This document shows positions 19,467 through 27,563 of a stretch of 64,000 nucleotides of DNA, piece after piece. The first letter of the stretch is position 1. Every line of letters begins with the position of its first letter. The notes beneath the pieces are model-generated. The model searched no databases. It was given only the letters and a program-made list of their open reading frames with translations, and was not told the DNA's origin. Position numbers and translations under genes: made by a program. Source of the DNA: Lentzea cavernae (lineage in GTDB: Bacteria; Actinomycetota; Actinomycetes; Mycobacteriales; Pseudonocardiaceae); assembly GCF_014653695.1 (NCBI RefSeq), contig NZ_BNAR01000011.1:62001-126000 (forward strand). The letters are read 5' to 3'.

Positions 19467-19585
19467 GTCGGCGGGTCGGCGGTGTCGGCGGGTCGGCGGT
19501 GTCGGCAAGGCGGCGGTGTCGGCAAGGCGGCGGTGTCGGCAAGGCGGCGGTGTCGGCAAGGCGGCGGTGTCGGCAAGGCGGCGGT
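19467..19585. repeat. seven-copy 17-bp tandem repeat
   Basis: Seven contiguous 17-base units. The first two read GTCGGCGGGTCGGCGGT and the next five GTCGGCAAGGCGGCGGT. The five copies are identical, which suggests recent expansion. A less regular 8-9 base GGGTCGGC repeat leads into the array. Confidence 0.9.
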
Positions 19586-19930
19586 GCCGGCGGTGTCGGC
19601 TGTTTCTGGTTCGGCAGCTCGGGTGCCTGACGGCTTGGATGTTGTGGCTGAGCGGAACTCGGTGGTGACTGGGGTTGGCGGCGGTGGAGGTCCCCACACG
19701 GTGACGACGCGCCTCGCAGGCGTCTGCGCGGGGTGCAGGTGGGAAGGCGGCCTGCCCGATTGAGGTGTCGTGTGATGCGCGGGGTGTGAGGTGGGTGGTG
19801 CGCGGGTGCTTCGAGCCGGCGGTGACCGGGACTTCGCGGCGGAGGTCCGCGCAGGGGCGTGGCGCGCCTTCGGGTGTCCTCGGTGGACGGGCGGGAAAGC
19901 GGCCAGGCCCGTTTGAGATGCGCGGTGAAG

Positions 19931-20210
19931 GGTGCCCGAGGCCAGGCGCGAGGCCGTCCTGCTCGATGCGCCCCGCGCCTGGCACCAAGTGCGAAGCGCG
20001 GTGCCCGAGGCGCCAGCTGCGAGGCGCGGTGCCCGAGACGCCCTGCCTGGGGCACCAGGTGTGCGAGGCGCGGTGCCCGAGAAGCGAGGTGCGAGGCCCG
20101 GTGCCCGAGACACCAGGTGCGAGGCCCGGTCCCCGAGACACCAGGTGCCAGGTGCGGTGCCCGAGACACCAGGCGCGAGGTGCGGTGCCCGAGGTGCGAG
20201 GTGCGGTGGG
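19931..20210. repeat. degenerate approx. 28-bp repeat family
   Basis: The core GGTGCCCGAG (once GGTCCCCGAG) recurs at 19931, 20000, 20029, 20072, 20100, 20129, 20156 and 20184. Most spacings are 27-29 bases; the interval before 20000 is longer and one is 43. Between cores the sequence is built from ACACCAGGTGCGAGGC-like pieces. Units vary by substitutions and small indels. Confidence 0.8.
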
Positions 20211-20236
20211 CGCGGTTTCCCTGTGGGCCAAGGGCG

Positions 20237-20896
20237 TCAGCCGATCGGTAGCGGGGTGCGGGCCTGCGGGATCGCCGGGGCGCGGCCGTCCATCACCGCC
20301 AGCTCCAGCTGGCGGGCCGGGGAGTCGCCCAGGAGTTTGCGGGCCAGGGTGGTGCCCTTGCGCGGGGCCATGGCCAGTTCGGCCCGCAGGGCCTGGATGC
20401 CCACGTAGTGCGACACCTCGTCGAGGATGGCCTTGGTGTCCGGGATCGAGTGGGTGCGGCGGATCGCGTCCACGGCGGCGCGTTCCAAGGGGGCCACGTG
20501 GAAGCCCCGGCGCAGGGCCGGTCTGGGGAGGCGGTCTGTTCGTTCCAGGCGCAGGGTGGCGTGGCCCCAGGCTCTGGAGTGGCGTGGGGCGAGGACGTGG
20601 ATGGCGTCTGCTGTCGGCAGGACGGATCTCATGCCGTGCAGGTACAAGGCGTCGAAGGCGGTGAGCATGGCGCCCTCGCCCGCGTAGAGGAGGGCTGCCT
20701 GCACGAGCTGTTCGCGGGACGGGCCCGCCCTGGACAGCAGGAAGATGCTCGGGAACAGGCGTTGCCAGGGGCCGCCGGGGCGGGAGCGCTGGTCGATCAG
20801 GGACGACGACAGTCCGATGTGGAGCAGGGCGGCCACCGGGGCCACTCGGTGGACGAAGAGGGTGCCCAGGGCTTCGAGGTCGATGGGGTGGCGCAT
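20237..20896 (-). CDS. AbiEi-like / winged-helix hypothetical protein
   Basis: This 219-residue protein resembles the actinobacterial proteins annotated as type IV toxin-antitoxin AbiEi family: an N-terminal segment, a central stretch AALLYAGEGAMLTAFDALYLHGM, IHVLAPRHSRAW, then a region LERTDRLPRPALRRGFHVAPLERA. Longer relatives end in a DUF559-like nuclease domain; this one stops shortly after the regulatory part, so it may be a shortened form. No partner AbiEii toxin is adjacent. The assignment is tentative and rests on pattern only. Confidence 0.45.
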   Translation of the reverse strand: MRHPIDLEALGTLFVHRVAPVAALLHIGLSSSLIDQRSRPGGPWQRLFPSIFLLSRAGPSREQLVQAALLYAGEGAMLTAFDALYLHGMRSVLPTADAIHVLAPRHSRAWGHATLRLERTDRLPRPALRRGFHVAPLERAAVDAIRRTHSIPDTKAILDEVSHYVGIQALRAELAMAPRKGTTLARKLLGDSPARQLELAVMDGRAPAIPQARTPLPIG

Positions 20897-20982
20897 GGGT
20901 CAAGGGTGCGCCCGGGGGAGGGGTGGGGAAGCGGGGTGGGCGGGGATCTGTGGACAACTCGCGGGGTGTGGACAGGTTGCGA

Positions 20983-22257
20983 TCACTCGGGCTTCGGTTC
21001 GAAGTCCGCTGTCCTTTCGGGACTGTCGCGCAGGAGTGAGGCCGGGCGGACGGCCAGTGAGCCGAAGCGGGAACGGGCCTGGTCAGCGGCTTGTTCGGCT
21101 TCGCGCCAGCCGCGTTCCGGGGCGTCGAAGATCAGTTGCTGGGCGGAGTCGGCGTTGTCAAGGCCCTCTATCCGGACGCCGATCAGGCGGATCGCTCCTG
21201 GCGGCACCTGGGTGTCCAGCAGCTCGGCGGCGACGCGGTAGACCTCCTGGGTCACGTCAGTTGCCACCGGGAGGGTGCGCGAGCGGGTGATCGTGGTGAA
21301 GTCGCCGAAGCGGACTTTGATCGACACCGTCCGGCCGAGCAAACCCTTGGCGCGCAACGATCCTGCCGAGCGTTCGGAGAGTCGCAGCAGCTCGCGGCGC
21401 AGGATCGCGCGGTCGGTGACGTCGACCTCGAAGGTCTCCTCGGCGCCGATCGACTTCTCCCGCGACACGGGCACCACCGCGCGGTCGTCGACACCGGCGG
21501 CCAACGCGTACAGGTGTTCCGCCAGGGCCACGCCGATCTTGCGGCGCAGGCGCGGCAGAGGCATCGCGGCGACGTCCGCGACCGTCTCCAGGCCCAGTTC
21601 CTCAAGGCGTGCGGCGGTTTTCGCGCCCACGCCCCACAAAGCGGACACCGGCAGCGGGTGCAGGAACTCCAGAGATGCAGCGGCGGGCACGACCATCATG
21701 CCGTCGGGCTTGCACATGCCCGAGGCGAGCTTCGCGAGGAACTTCGTCGACCCGACACCGACCGAGCACGAGACACCGTGGGCGGCGAACACGCGGGACC
21801 GGATCAGCTCCCCCACACCGCCCGGCGTGAGACCGAGCCGGCGCAGCGCGCCACCGACGTCGAGGAAGGCCTCGTCCAACGAGAGAGGCTCCACCAACGG
21901 CGTGATGTCGCGGAAGATCTCCATGACCCCGCGCGAGACCTCTTGGTAGAGGTGGAACTGCGGCGGCAGGTACACGGCATGAGGAGCCAGACGGCGAGCA
22001 TGTGCGGTGGGCATCGCCGAACGCACGCCGTACTCACGCGCGAGGTAGTTGGCAGAACACACGACACCACGTCCACCAACGCCGCCGACCACGACCGGCA
22101 CGGACTCGAGCTCGGGCCGTTCGCGGATCTCCACCGACGCGTAGAAGGCGTCCATGTCAACGTGCAGCATCCGGCAGCCCGTGTCGTCAGGCCAGACGCC
22201 GTCACGTGCGCGGAACCGGTCGACCAGGCCGCGTGGCAGGTTCGCACTGCGACCCAT
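20983..22257 (-). CDS. dinB: DNA polymerase IV (DinB)
   Basis: This Y-family polymerase performs error-prone synthesis past lesions. The protein is 424 residues. The palm carries the metal-binding motifs MLHVDMDAFYASVE and PLSLDEAFLDV; CSVGVGSTKFLAKLAS, a helix-hairpin-helix region (ALWGVGAKTAARLEELG) and the little-finger domain follow. I chose the ATG at 22257 because AAAGGGG lies 6 bases upstream; a GTG two codons earlier is possible. No beta-clamp motif is certain. It stands alone. Confidence 0.94.
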   Translation of the reverse strand: MGRSANLPRGLVDRFRARDGVWPDDTGCRMLHVDMDAFYASVEIRERPELESVPVVVGGVGGRGVVCSANYLAREYGVRSAMPTAHARRLAPHAVYLPPQFHLYQEVSRGVMEIFRDITPLVEPLSLDEAFLDVGGALRRLGLTPGGVGELIRSRVFAAHGVSCSVGVGSTKFLAKLASGMCKPDGMMVVPAAASLEFLHPLPVSALWGVGAKTAARLEELGLETVADVAAMPLPRLRRKIGVALAEHLYALAAGVDDRAVVPVSREKSIGAEETFEVDVTDRAILRRELLRLSERSAGSLRAKGLLGRTVSIKVRFGDFTTITRSRTLPVATDVTQEVYRVAAELLDTQVPPGAIRLIGVRIEGLDNADSAQQLIFDAPERGWREAEQAADQARSRFGSLAVRPASLLRDSPERTADFEPKPE

Positions 22258-22287
22258 GAACACCCCTTTCGAACGCCAGTGCGAATC

Positions 22288-23385
22288 CTACAGTTCGTAC
22301 ACGCGAGCAGCGTTCTCCGACGCGATGAGCCGTGCGATCCGCTGGGCGTCCTCCTCGGCGAACGCGTCACGCCGCAGACCATCGGTCAGGAAGTCCGACA
22401 ACGCGCGCCGGAACAGCAACGCGCCGAGGTAGTACAACTCGGGCAGAGCGAACGCATCGGTGGAGAACAGGAACTTCCCGTACGGCACGATCTCCAGCGC
22501 CTCGGCGAACACGCGCGACGCCTGATGCCCCAGCCCGTGCGTCGCCAGCCCGAGATCGCAGAACACGTGCGGGAACACCTGCGCGAGATATCCGGCCTGC
22601 CGGTGGAACGGGTAGTTGTGCAACAGCAGCACCGGCACACCGAGCGGAGCAGTCGCCCTCAGGAACGGCGTCAGCAGCGACGGATCGCACCGGTGCAGGT
22701 CGAGGTCCGAGTCCTCGTACCCGACGTGGAACTGCAACGGCAGCCCCGCGTCCAACGCCTCCCACGCCAGCCAGGTGATCACCACCGGGTCCACCAGCCG
22801 CCCCGACGACCACCGCCCGACCGCCTGGACCACGTCCGCGTCGGCAGGCCGCACACCCGGAAGCCCCAGCCCGATCCGGTACGCCGCGACGGACTTCGCC
22901 CCGACCGCCGGCGACGACGCCAGGGCCGACCGAACAGCGGACACGAACTCCGACGGCGACACCGTGGGCCTCAGTCCTTCAGCCAGCGCCTCCAGCCGCA
23001 CGATCTCGTGCGCGACACCCCCGCCCAGCCCGGCCAGCTCGGACGCCGGCAACAGCCGGTCGGGCCGGAACCCGCCGTCCACCAGGAACGTGTGGATCCC
23101 GGACGCCATCAGGAACGTCCGCGACACCTCGGCGACGTGCAGCGAGTTCCGCCGTTCGAGGTACTCCCCGGCCGGGGCGTGCCGGGGCAGGTCCAGCAAC
23201 GGCGCGCACCACCGCCGCACCGCGAACCCCACGGCGGAGTCGAAGAACGACCCGCCCAGCGGGGAGACCTCGCCGGCCTCCAGCAACAGCGACTCGAACT
23301 CCGGACGAGCGCTGTCCTCCCGCAACACCCCGTGGCAGTGGTGGTCGACCAGCCCGAGTTCGGCGACGAACGGCAAAATGCCCAT
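22288..23385 (-). CDS. amidohydrolase-2 family protein (FluG N-terminal-like)
   Basis: The protein is 365 residues with the metal-dependent hydrolase pattern: HxH in LVDHHCHG near the N-terminus, a strand QFHVGYEDSD, LLLHNYPFHRQAGYLA, DLGLATHG, and FSTDAFALPELYYLG toward the end. The divergent neighbour is a glutamine synthetase-like ligase. The same two modules are fused in fungal FluG, so they probably act on one gamma-glutamyl metabolite. Only 12 bases separate the two starts. The substrate is unknown. Confidence 0.8.
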   Translation of the reverse strand: MGILPFVAELGLVDHHCHGVLREDSARPEFESLLLEAGEVSPLGGSFFDSAVGFAVRRWCAPLLDLPRHAPAGEYLERRNSLHVAEVSRTFLMASGIHTFLVDGGFRPDRLLPASELAGLGGGVAHEIVRLEALAEGLRPTVSPSEFVSAVRSALASSPAVGAKSVAAYRIGLGLPGVRPADADVVQAVGRWSSGRLVDPVVITWLAWEALDAGLPLQFHVGYEDSDLDLHRCDPSLLTPFLRATAPLGVPVLLLHNYPFHRQAGYLAQVFPHVFCDLGLATHGLGHQASRVFAEALEIVPYGKFLFSTDAFALPELYYLGALLFRRALSDFLTDGLRRDAFAEEDAQRIARLIASENAARVYEL

Positions 23386-23390
23386 ACCCT
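23385..23390 (+). promoter_or_regulatory. putative -10 box for a leaderless glutamine synthetase-like transcript
   Basis: TACCCT ends 7 bases before the GTG start. It begins at the first base of the divergent amidohydrolase start codon, so the two promoters must overlap coding sequence. Confidence 0.45.
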
Positions 23391-23397
23391 CAGGATC

Positions 23398-24708
23398 GTG
23401 GACTCTGCGGAACGGGACCAGCGGTTCGAGCGCGCGACGGAACTCTTCGACGGGCTTCACGCGCGGAACGTGAGCGTCGTGGCGCTCACCTGGGTCGACA
23501 ACAGCGGCATCACCCGCACCAAGTCCGTCCCCCTGCGCAGGCTGGCCCACGCGGCGGCGCACGGCGTGGGCGCGTCACCGGTGTTCGACGTGTTCCTGTT
23601 CGACGACTGGATCATCCAGGGCCGCTTCGCCGGAGGCCCGGTCGGCGACCTGCGCCTGCACCCCGACCTCGACCGCCTCACGGTGCTCGCGGGCCAGCCG
23701 GGCTGGGCCTGGGCCCCCGCCGACCGCCACTTCCAGAGCGGCGTCCCGTACCCGATGGACCAGCGGCTGCAGGCCCGCAAGGCGGTCCGCACCCTCGCGG
23801 AGCAGGGCCTCACCGCCCGGGCCGGCTTCGAGATCGAGTGGTGCGTCGGCAAGACCGGCACCGAGGACTGGGTGCCCGCGACCAGCGGTTCCGCGTACGG
23901 CCACGCCCGCCAGGTCGAGCTGTCCGACTACTGCGTCGACCTCCTCAACGCCCTGGACCAGCAGGACGTCGAGGTCCTCCAGTTCCACCCCGAGTACGCA
24001 CCCGGCCAGTTCGAGATCTCCACCACGCCGGAGGACCCCGTGGCCGCCGCGGACACCGCGGTGCTCGTCAAGGAGACCGTCCGCGCCGTCACGATCCGGC
24101 ACGGCCTGCGCCCGTCGTTCTCCCCCAAGGTCGTCAACGGCGGCGTCGGCAACGGCGGCCACCTGCACCTCAGCCTCTGGCGCGACGGCACGAACCTCTT
24201 CGACGGCTTCCAGGACGAGGCCAGGCGGTTCAGCGCGGGCGTTCTCACCCACCTCCGCGCGTTGTGCGCGATCGGCTGTCCCTCTCTCGCGAGCTACCTC
24301 AGGCTCGTGCCGAACACGTGGGCCGCGCCGTTCGTGGCGTGGGGCGAGGAGAACCGGGAGACGGCCCTGCGCCTGGTCCGGGACAACCTGGAGATCAAGT
24401 GCTTCGACCTGACCGCGAACCCGTACCTCGTCGTCGCGGGCGTGATCGCGGCCGGTCTGGACGGCATCGCGACCGGGGCCGGGCTACCCGAGGGCCTCAA
24501 CGTCGACCCGGCGCTGCTCGGCGACGTCCAGCGCCTGCCCACGTCGCTCAAGGAAGCCGTCGACGAGTTCGAGGAGGACGCCGTGCTCACGGAGGCGTTC
24601 GGCCGGGAGCTGGCGGGCACGATCGCCGACGTGCGGCGCGGCGAGATGGAGCGGTACAAGGACGCGAGCCCGCAGGGCATCGCGAACATCACTCGCTGGC
24701 GGCACTGA
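23398..24708 (+). CDS. glutamine synthetase family protein (GlnA-like, non-canonical)
   Basis: This 436-residue ligase of the glutamine synthetase fold shows VDNSGITRTKSVPL near the N-terminus, the catalytic-domain strands GFEIEW and FHPEYAPGQFEIS, the ammonia/ATP region NGGVGNGGHLHLSLW, and LRLVRDNLEIKCFDLTANPYL. It lacks the adenylylation loop of GlnA1. Such proteins often use amines other than ammonia (gamma-glutamylpolyamine or ethanolamide ligases), but the substrate cannot be read from sequence. The GTG start has TACCCT 7 bases upstream. Its 3' end overlaps the convergent sigma factor by 20 bases. Confidence 0.85.
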   Translation: MDSAERDQRFERATELFDGLHARNVSVVALTWVDNSGITRTKSVPLRRLAHAAAHGVGASPVFDVFLFDDWIIQGRFAGGPVGDLRLHPDLDRLTVLAGQPGWAWAPADRHFQSGVPYPMDQRLQARKAVRTLAEQGLTARAGFEIEWCVGKTGTEDWVPATSGSAYGHARQVELSDYCVDLLNALDQQDVEVLQFHPEYAPGQFEISTTPEDPVAAADTAVLVKETVRAVTIRHGLRPSFSPKVVNGGVGNGGHLHLSLWRDGTNLFDGFQDEARRFSAGVLTHLRALCAIGCPSLASYLRLVPNTWAAPFVAWGEENRETALRLVRDNLEIKCFDLTANPYLVVAGVIAAGLDGIATGAGLPEGLNVDPALLGDVQRLPTSLKEAVDEFEEDAVLTEAFGRELAGTIADVRRGEMERYKDASPQGIANITRWRH

Positions 24709-25417
24709 GCTCCTTGCGCAGCCGCGACAACGCCCGGTGCTGGGCCACCCGCACCGCGCCGGGCGTGGACCCGACCGCCTCGGCCGTCTCCTCCGCCGAC
24801 AACCCGACCATCACGCGCAGCACGACGATCTCGCGCTGCTTCTCGGGCAGCACGCGCAGCAGCGTCGCCATCTGGTCGGACAGCTCCCCCTGCATCGCCC
24901 GCTGCTCCGGTCCCGCCGCGGTGTCCATCGACTCCGGCAGCTCGGACACGGCCTCGGAGCGGTTGCGCGAGAAGCTGCGGAACGAGTCCGCCACCTTGTG
25001 CGCCGCGATCCCGTAGACGAACGCCAGGAACGGCCGCCCCTGGTCGCGGTACGACGGCAGCGAGGTCAGCACGGCCAGGCACACGTCCTGCGCGACGTCG
25101 TCCGCCGACGCGAACGACCCGACGCGCGCACGGCAGTACCGCACGATCAACGGCCTGATGGTGCCCAGCAGCCGTTCGATGGCGGCGCGCTCACCGGCGA
25201 CAGCGCGCGCGACGTGCTCGTCGGCGGACTGCGGACGGCCTGAGTAGTAGGAGGGCGCCGGCGGATCGACCGGAGCCTCAGGAGCGACGGTGGTCCGCTC
25301 GACCAAAGCGTCGAGAGTGCCCCTCGAAGCGGAGACCGGCCCACCGACGGATGAGCCTTGAACGGCCTCCGCGGGCACCTTGCGGTGCAGACCGGGTGTG
25401 AACTCCACGCAGATCAC
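24689..25417 (-). CDS. RNA polymerase sigma factor, SigD/ShbA-like (copy 1)
   Basis: A group 4 sigma factor of 242 residues. Region 2 reads LRPLIVRYCRARVG-type sequence (here GTIRPLIVRYCRARVG), then ADDVAQDVCLAVLTSLP and QGRPFLAFVYGIAAHKVAD. Region 4 reads LPEKQREIVVLRVMVGLS and ETAEAVGSTPGAVRVAQHRAL. These match mycobacterial SigD and streptomycete ShbA. An N-terminal extension of about 65 residues rich in Pro and Ala is absent in the other two copies. The GTG overlaps the stop of the sigma-like gene upstream (GTGA), so they are co-translated. No anti-sigma gene is adjacent. It may serve a stress or growth-phase regulon; promoter specificity is unknown. Confidence 0.9.
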   Translation of the reverse strand: MICVEFTPGLHRKVPAEAVQGSSVGGPVSASRGTLDALVERTTVAPEAPVDPPAPSYYSGRPQSADEHVARAVAGERAAIERLLGTIRPLIVRYCRARVGSFASADDVAQDVCLAVLTSLPSYRDQGRPFLAFVYGIAAHKVADSFRSFSRNRSEAVSELPESMDTAAGPEQRAMQGELSDQMATLLRVLPEKQREIVVLRVMVGLSAEETAEAVGSTPGAVRVAQHRALSRLRKELSAASE

Positions 25418-26091
25418 CGTTCCTCTTCTGGACGCCGGCGCACCGCGAGACGCGCCCGCCGGATCCGTCCTTCGACCGCGCGCGGGGTGAGTCGCATCAA
25501 CTCACCGATCTCCGCATGCGAATAGCCCTGGTCATGGAGGAAGAGCAACCGCCGGGTGTCCTCGCTCAGCGTCGCGAACGCGGCGTTCGCGACCTGCTGC
25601 TCGATCACCGCGTCCTCGGGGGTCCCCTCGGCCACGACGTGTTCGAGGGAGGCGAGGGTGTCCACGAGCCGCACGTCCTGCCAGCCGTGAGCCCTCGTCT
25701 GCCAGCGGCGGTACACGTTGGGGAACGCGAGCACGCAGGCGTTGACGAAGTACTCGTTCAACGGCTGCCCCTTCTCGACGGACCACTCCCGGCCGAGCAG
25801 ACCCCGGTCCCGGAAGTAGACGAACCCCTCGTACACCGCGTCGCTCGCCAGTTCCTCGGCCTCCTGCCGCGGGATCTCCTGCTGCTGCAGGTACCGGCCG
25901 TTGCGGCCGGAGCGGGCGAAGATGGCCCCGGACCGCACGAGCTTGGTAACGATCGTGAGGCCGTGTCCGAGAAGCTGGCGGTGGAACTGGTCCCAGCGCG
26001 GCCCGGACAACCCCGACTCGCGGAAGTGCTGCACCAGCACCCCGTCGACGCGCAGCCGGTCGGCGGCAGGCGCTGAGTCCGAACTGTCCAT
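25414..26091 (-). CDS. divergent sigma-70-like protein
   Basis: The protein is 225 residues. The C-terminal part is a clear sigma region 4 helix-turn-helix (LSEDTRRLLFLHDQGYSHAE followed by ELMRLTPRAVEGRIRRAR). The middle part looks like region 2: EEIPRQEAEELASDAVYEGF-type helix followed by GQPLNEYFVNACVLAFPNVY. The usual NAFD-like core motif is not obvious. It may be an atypical ECF sigma factor or a regulator that has lost polymerase binding. It is translated just ahead of sigma copy 1 through a GTGA overlap. It is not closely related to the three SigD-like copies. Confidence 0.7.
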   Translation of the reverse strand: MDSSDSAPAADRLRVDGVLVQHFRESGLSGPRWDQFHRQLLGHGLTIVTKLVRSGAIFARSGRNGRYLQQQEIPRQEAEELASDAVYEGFVYFRDRGLLGREWSVEKGQPLNEYFVNACVLAFPNVYRRWQTRAHGWQDVRLVDTLASLEHVVAEGTPEDAVIEQQVANAAFATLSEDTRRLLFLHDQGYSHAEIGELMRLTPRAVEGRIRRARLAVRRRPEEER

Positions 26092-26194
26092 GCCCCCTGG
26101 TCCCTATGTCGGTGTCTTCCTGCCCTCTAGGTATGTCGTTTGGGTGCGTTCACCCCACGCATCCGCTACGACTCGTCACAAATGCAAACGAATG

Positions 26195-26761
26195 TCACCC
26201 GATCGGGACAGCCAGCAACGCGATTTCCTTGCGAAGGCGACCGAGCGCGCGGTGCTGCGCGACGCGCACCGCACCCGGCGTCGAGCCCACGGCGTCCGCG
26301 GTCTCCTCCGCGGACAGGCCCACCACGACGCGCAGCACGAGGATCTCGCGCTGCTTGTCCGGAAGGACGTGCAACAGCTGACCGAGCGTGCCGTTCAGCT
26401 CGTCCTGGAGGACGAACTCCTCCGGTCCACCGGCCCGCACGGCTTGGTCGGGCACCTCCGCCACCGGCTCCGCACGGTTACGGGCCAGCGCCCGATGCGC
26501 GTCGGCGACCTTGTGCGCGGCGATGCCGTAGACGAACGCGAGGAACGGCCGGCCCTGCTCCCGGTAGTTCGGGAGGGCCGTCAGCACGGCCAGGCAGACC
26601 TCCTGCGCGACGTCGTCCGCGGTTGTCGCGGAACGTCCCACACGTGCGCGACAGTACTTCACCACCAGCGGACGCAGGTAGCGAAGTAGCTGGTCAGTGG
26701 CCCTGCGCTCGCCCCGCACAGCCAGGTTGACCAGTTCCGCGGATAACGCTGAACTCTCCAT
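26195..26761 (-). CDS. RNA polymerase sigma factor, SigD/ShbA-like (copy 2)
   Basis: A 188-residue group 4 sigma factor with region 2 (LRPLVVKYCRARVG, ADDVAQEVCLAVLTALP, QGRPFLAFVYGIAAHKVADA) and region 4 (LPDKQREILVLRVVVGLSAE, GSTPGAVRVAQHRAL). I chose the ATG at 26761, giving MESSALSAELVN, because it aligns with MESSDLLASLVN of copy 3 and GAGGGG lies upstream; the frame stays open to 26812. It lies 85 bases downstream of the methyltransferase and 103 bases upstream of the divergent sigma-like gene. No anti-sigma gene is seen. Confidence 0.9.
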   Translation of the reverse strand: MESSALSAELVNLAVRGERRATDQLLRYLRPLVVKYCRARVGRSATTADDVAQEVCLAVLTALPNYREQGRPFLAFVYGIAAHKVADAHRALARNRAEPVAEVPDQAVRAGGPEEFVLQDELNGTLGQLLHVLPDKQREILVLRVVVGLSAEETADAVGSTPGAVRVAQHRALGRLRKEIALLAVPIG

Positions 26762-26846
26762 CCGAAGTGTCCCCTCGTCGACTTCCCGTGGAGGAGACGT
26801 GCGACCCGTCACTCCTTATGCGGAAAGTAGGGAGAAACTTCAAACG

Positions 26847-27563
26847 TCACCCGTTTGTCGCAACGAAGAGCGGGTGGAAATAGGCGTGGAGCAACCACTC
26901 CACGTAATCGAAACCCGCGCGTTCCGCCAATTCGGTGATTTCGTGACGAGTAATCGCCCAATACCGTGCTTTGCCCACGACCACCCGCCAGGACTCGGCT
27001 TCGTGCAGCCGGAACATCTCCAGTTCGTACTGATCGCCGTCCCAGTGCCAGAGCTGGAACCACACGACACGACCCGGCCCGACGGACGGAGGAGTCGACA
27101 ACGGACGTGCGCTCCGGATCGCGTCGTAGTCCCGTGTCGAGAGGACGAGCCGGCCGCCGGGACGCAGCACGCGCCGCATTTCCCGCAACGCCGCGAGCAC
27201 GTCTTCGGCCGTCAGCAGATGGGGCAACGCGTTGTCCGCCGCGAGGACCACGTCGAAAGAGCCATCCGCGAACGGCAGCGAGCGCATGTCCGCGGCGAAC
27301 GCGGGCAGCGTGACGCCACGCGCCGAGGCCTCCACAACGGCCCGAGAGGCCGCCTTGGGGCTCAGATCGGCGCCCACGACCTGATAGCCGCGCAGAGCCA
27401 GACCGATCGCCTGTGTGCCGATGCCACACGCGCAGTCGAGAACGCGCGCGCCCGCCGGGATGAACTCCGCGAGCTGCGACGCCTGCCGGGCCATCGACGC
27501 GTCCCAGTCCGGGAACATCAGCTCGTACGTCCCGGCGAGTGCGTCGTAGAAGGCACCGGTCAA
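26847..27563 (-). CDS. class I SAM-dependent methyltransferase
   Basis: The protein is 238 residues with motif I VLDCACGIGTQAIGLA (about 41-56), the acidic strand VVGADLSPKA, motif II-like FADGSFDVVLAADNALPHLL and RVLRPGGRLVLS. The TTG start overlaps the stop of sigma copy 3 (TTGA), so the enzyme is translationally coupled to a sigma factor. The C-terminal part (WFQLWHWDGDQYELEMFRLH) resembles glycine/sarcosine N-methyltransferase-like enzymes. The substrate is unknown. Confidence 0.82.
   Translation of the reverse strand: MTGAFYDALAGTYELMFPDWDASMARQASQLAEFIPAGARVLDCACGIGTQAIGLALRGYQVVGADLSPKAASRAVVEASARGVTLPAFAADMRSLPFADGSFDVVLAADNALPHLLTAEDVLAALREMRRVLRPGGRLVLSTRDYDAIRSARPLSTPPSVGPGRVVWFQLWHWDGDQYELEMFRLHEAESWRVVVGKARYWAITRHEITELAERAGFDYVEWLLHAYFHPLFVATNG

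Larger units (their letters stand above)
19339..20236. other. repeat-rich non-coding region
   Basis: This stretch of about 900 bases between phoD and the AbiEi-like gene has no convincing gene; open frames across it have repetitive, biased protein sequence. It contains a 17-bp tandem array (19467-19585) and a degenerate 28-bp repeat family (19931-20210), with a less structured G-rich stretch between them. GC content and strand bias are higher than in the flanking genes. Confidence 0.75.

Noticed and set aside
19931-20210. Possible CRISPR array
   Set aside because: The repeats are degenerate, spacing is nearly continuous, there are no unique spacers and no cas genes.
19335-20957. Minus-strand 540-residue frame across the repeat region
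   Set aside because: The protein is made of repeated Gly-His-Arg-Ala-Pro pieces that mirror the DNA repeats, with no independent coding signal.
21091-23397. Long plus-strand frame running into the glutamine synthetase-like gene
   Set aside because: The upstream part is antisense to dinB and the amidohydrolase and has shadow-type composition. The true start is the GTG at 23398.
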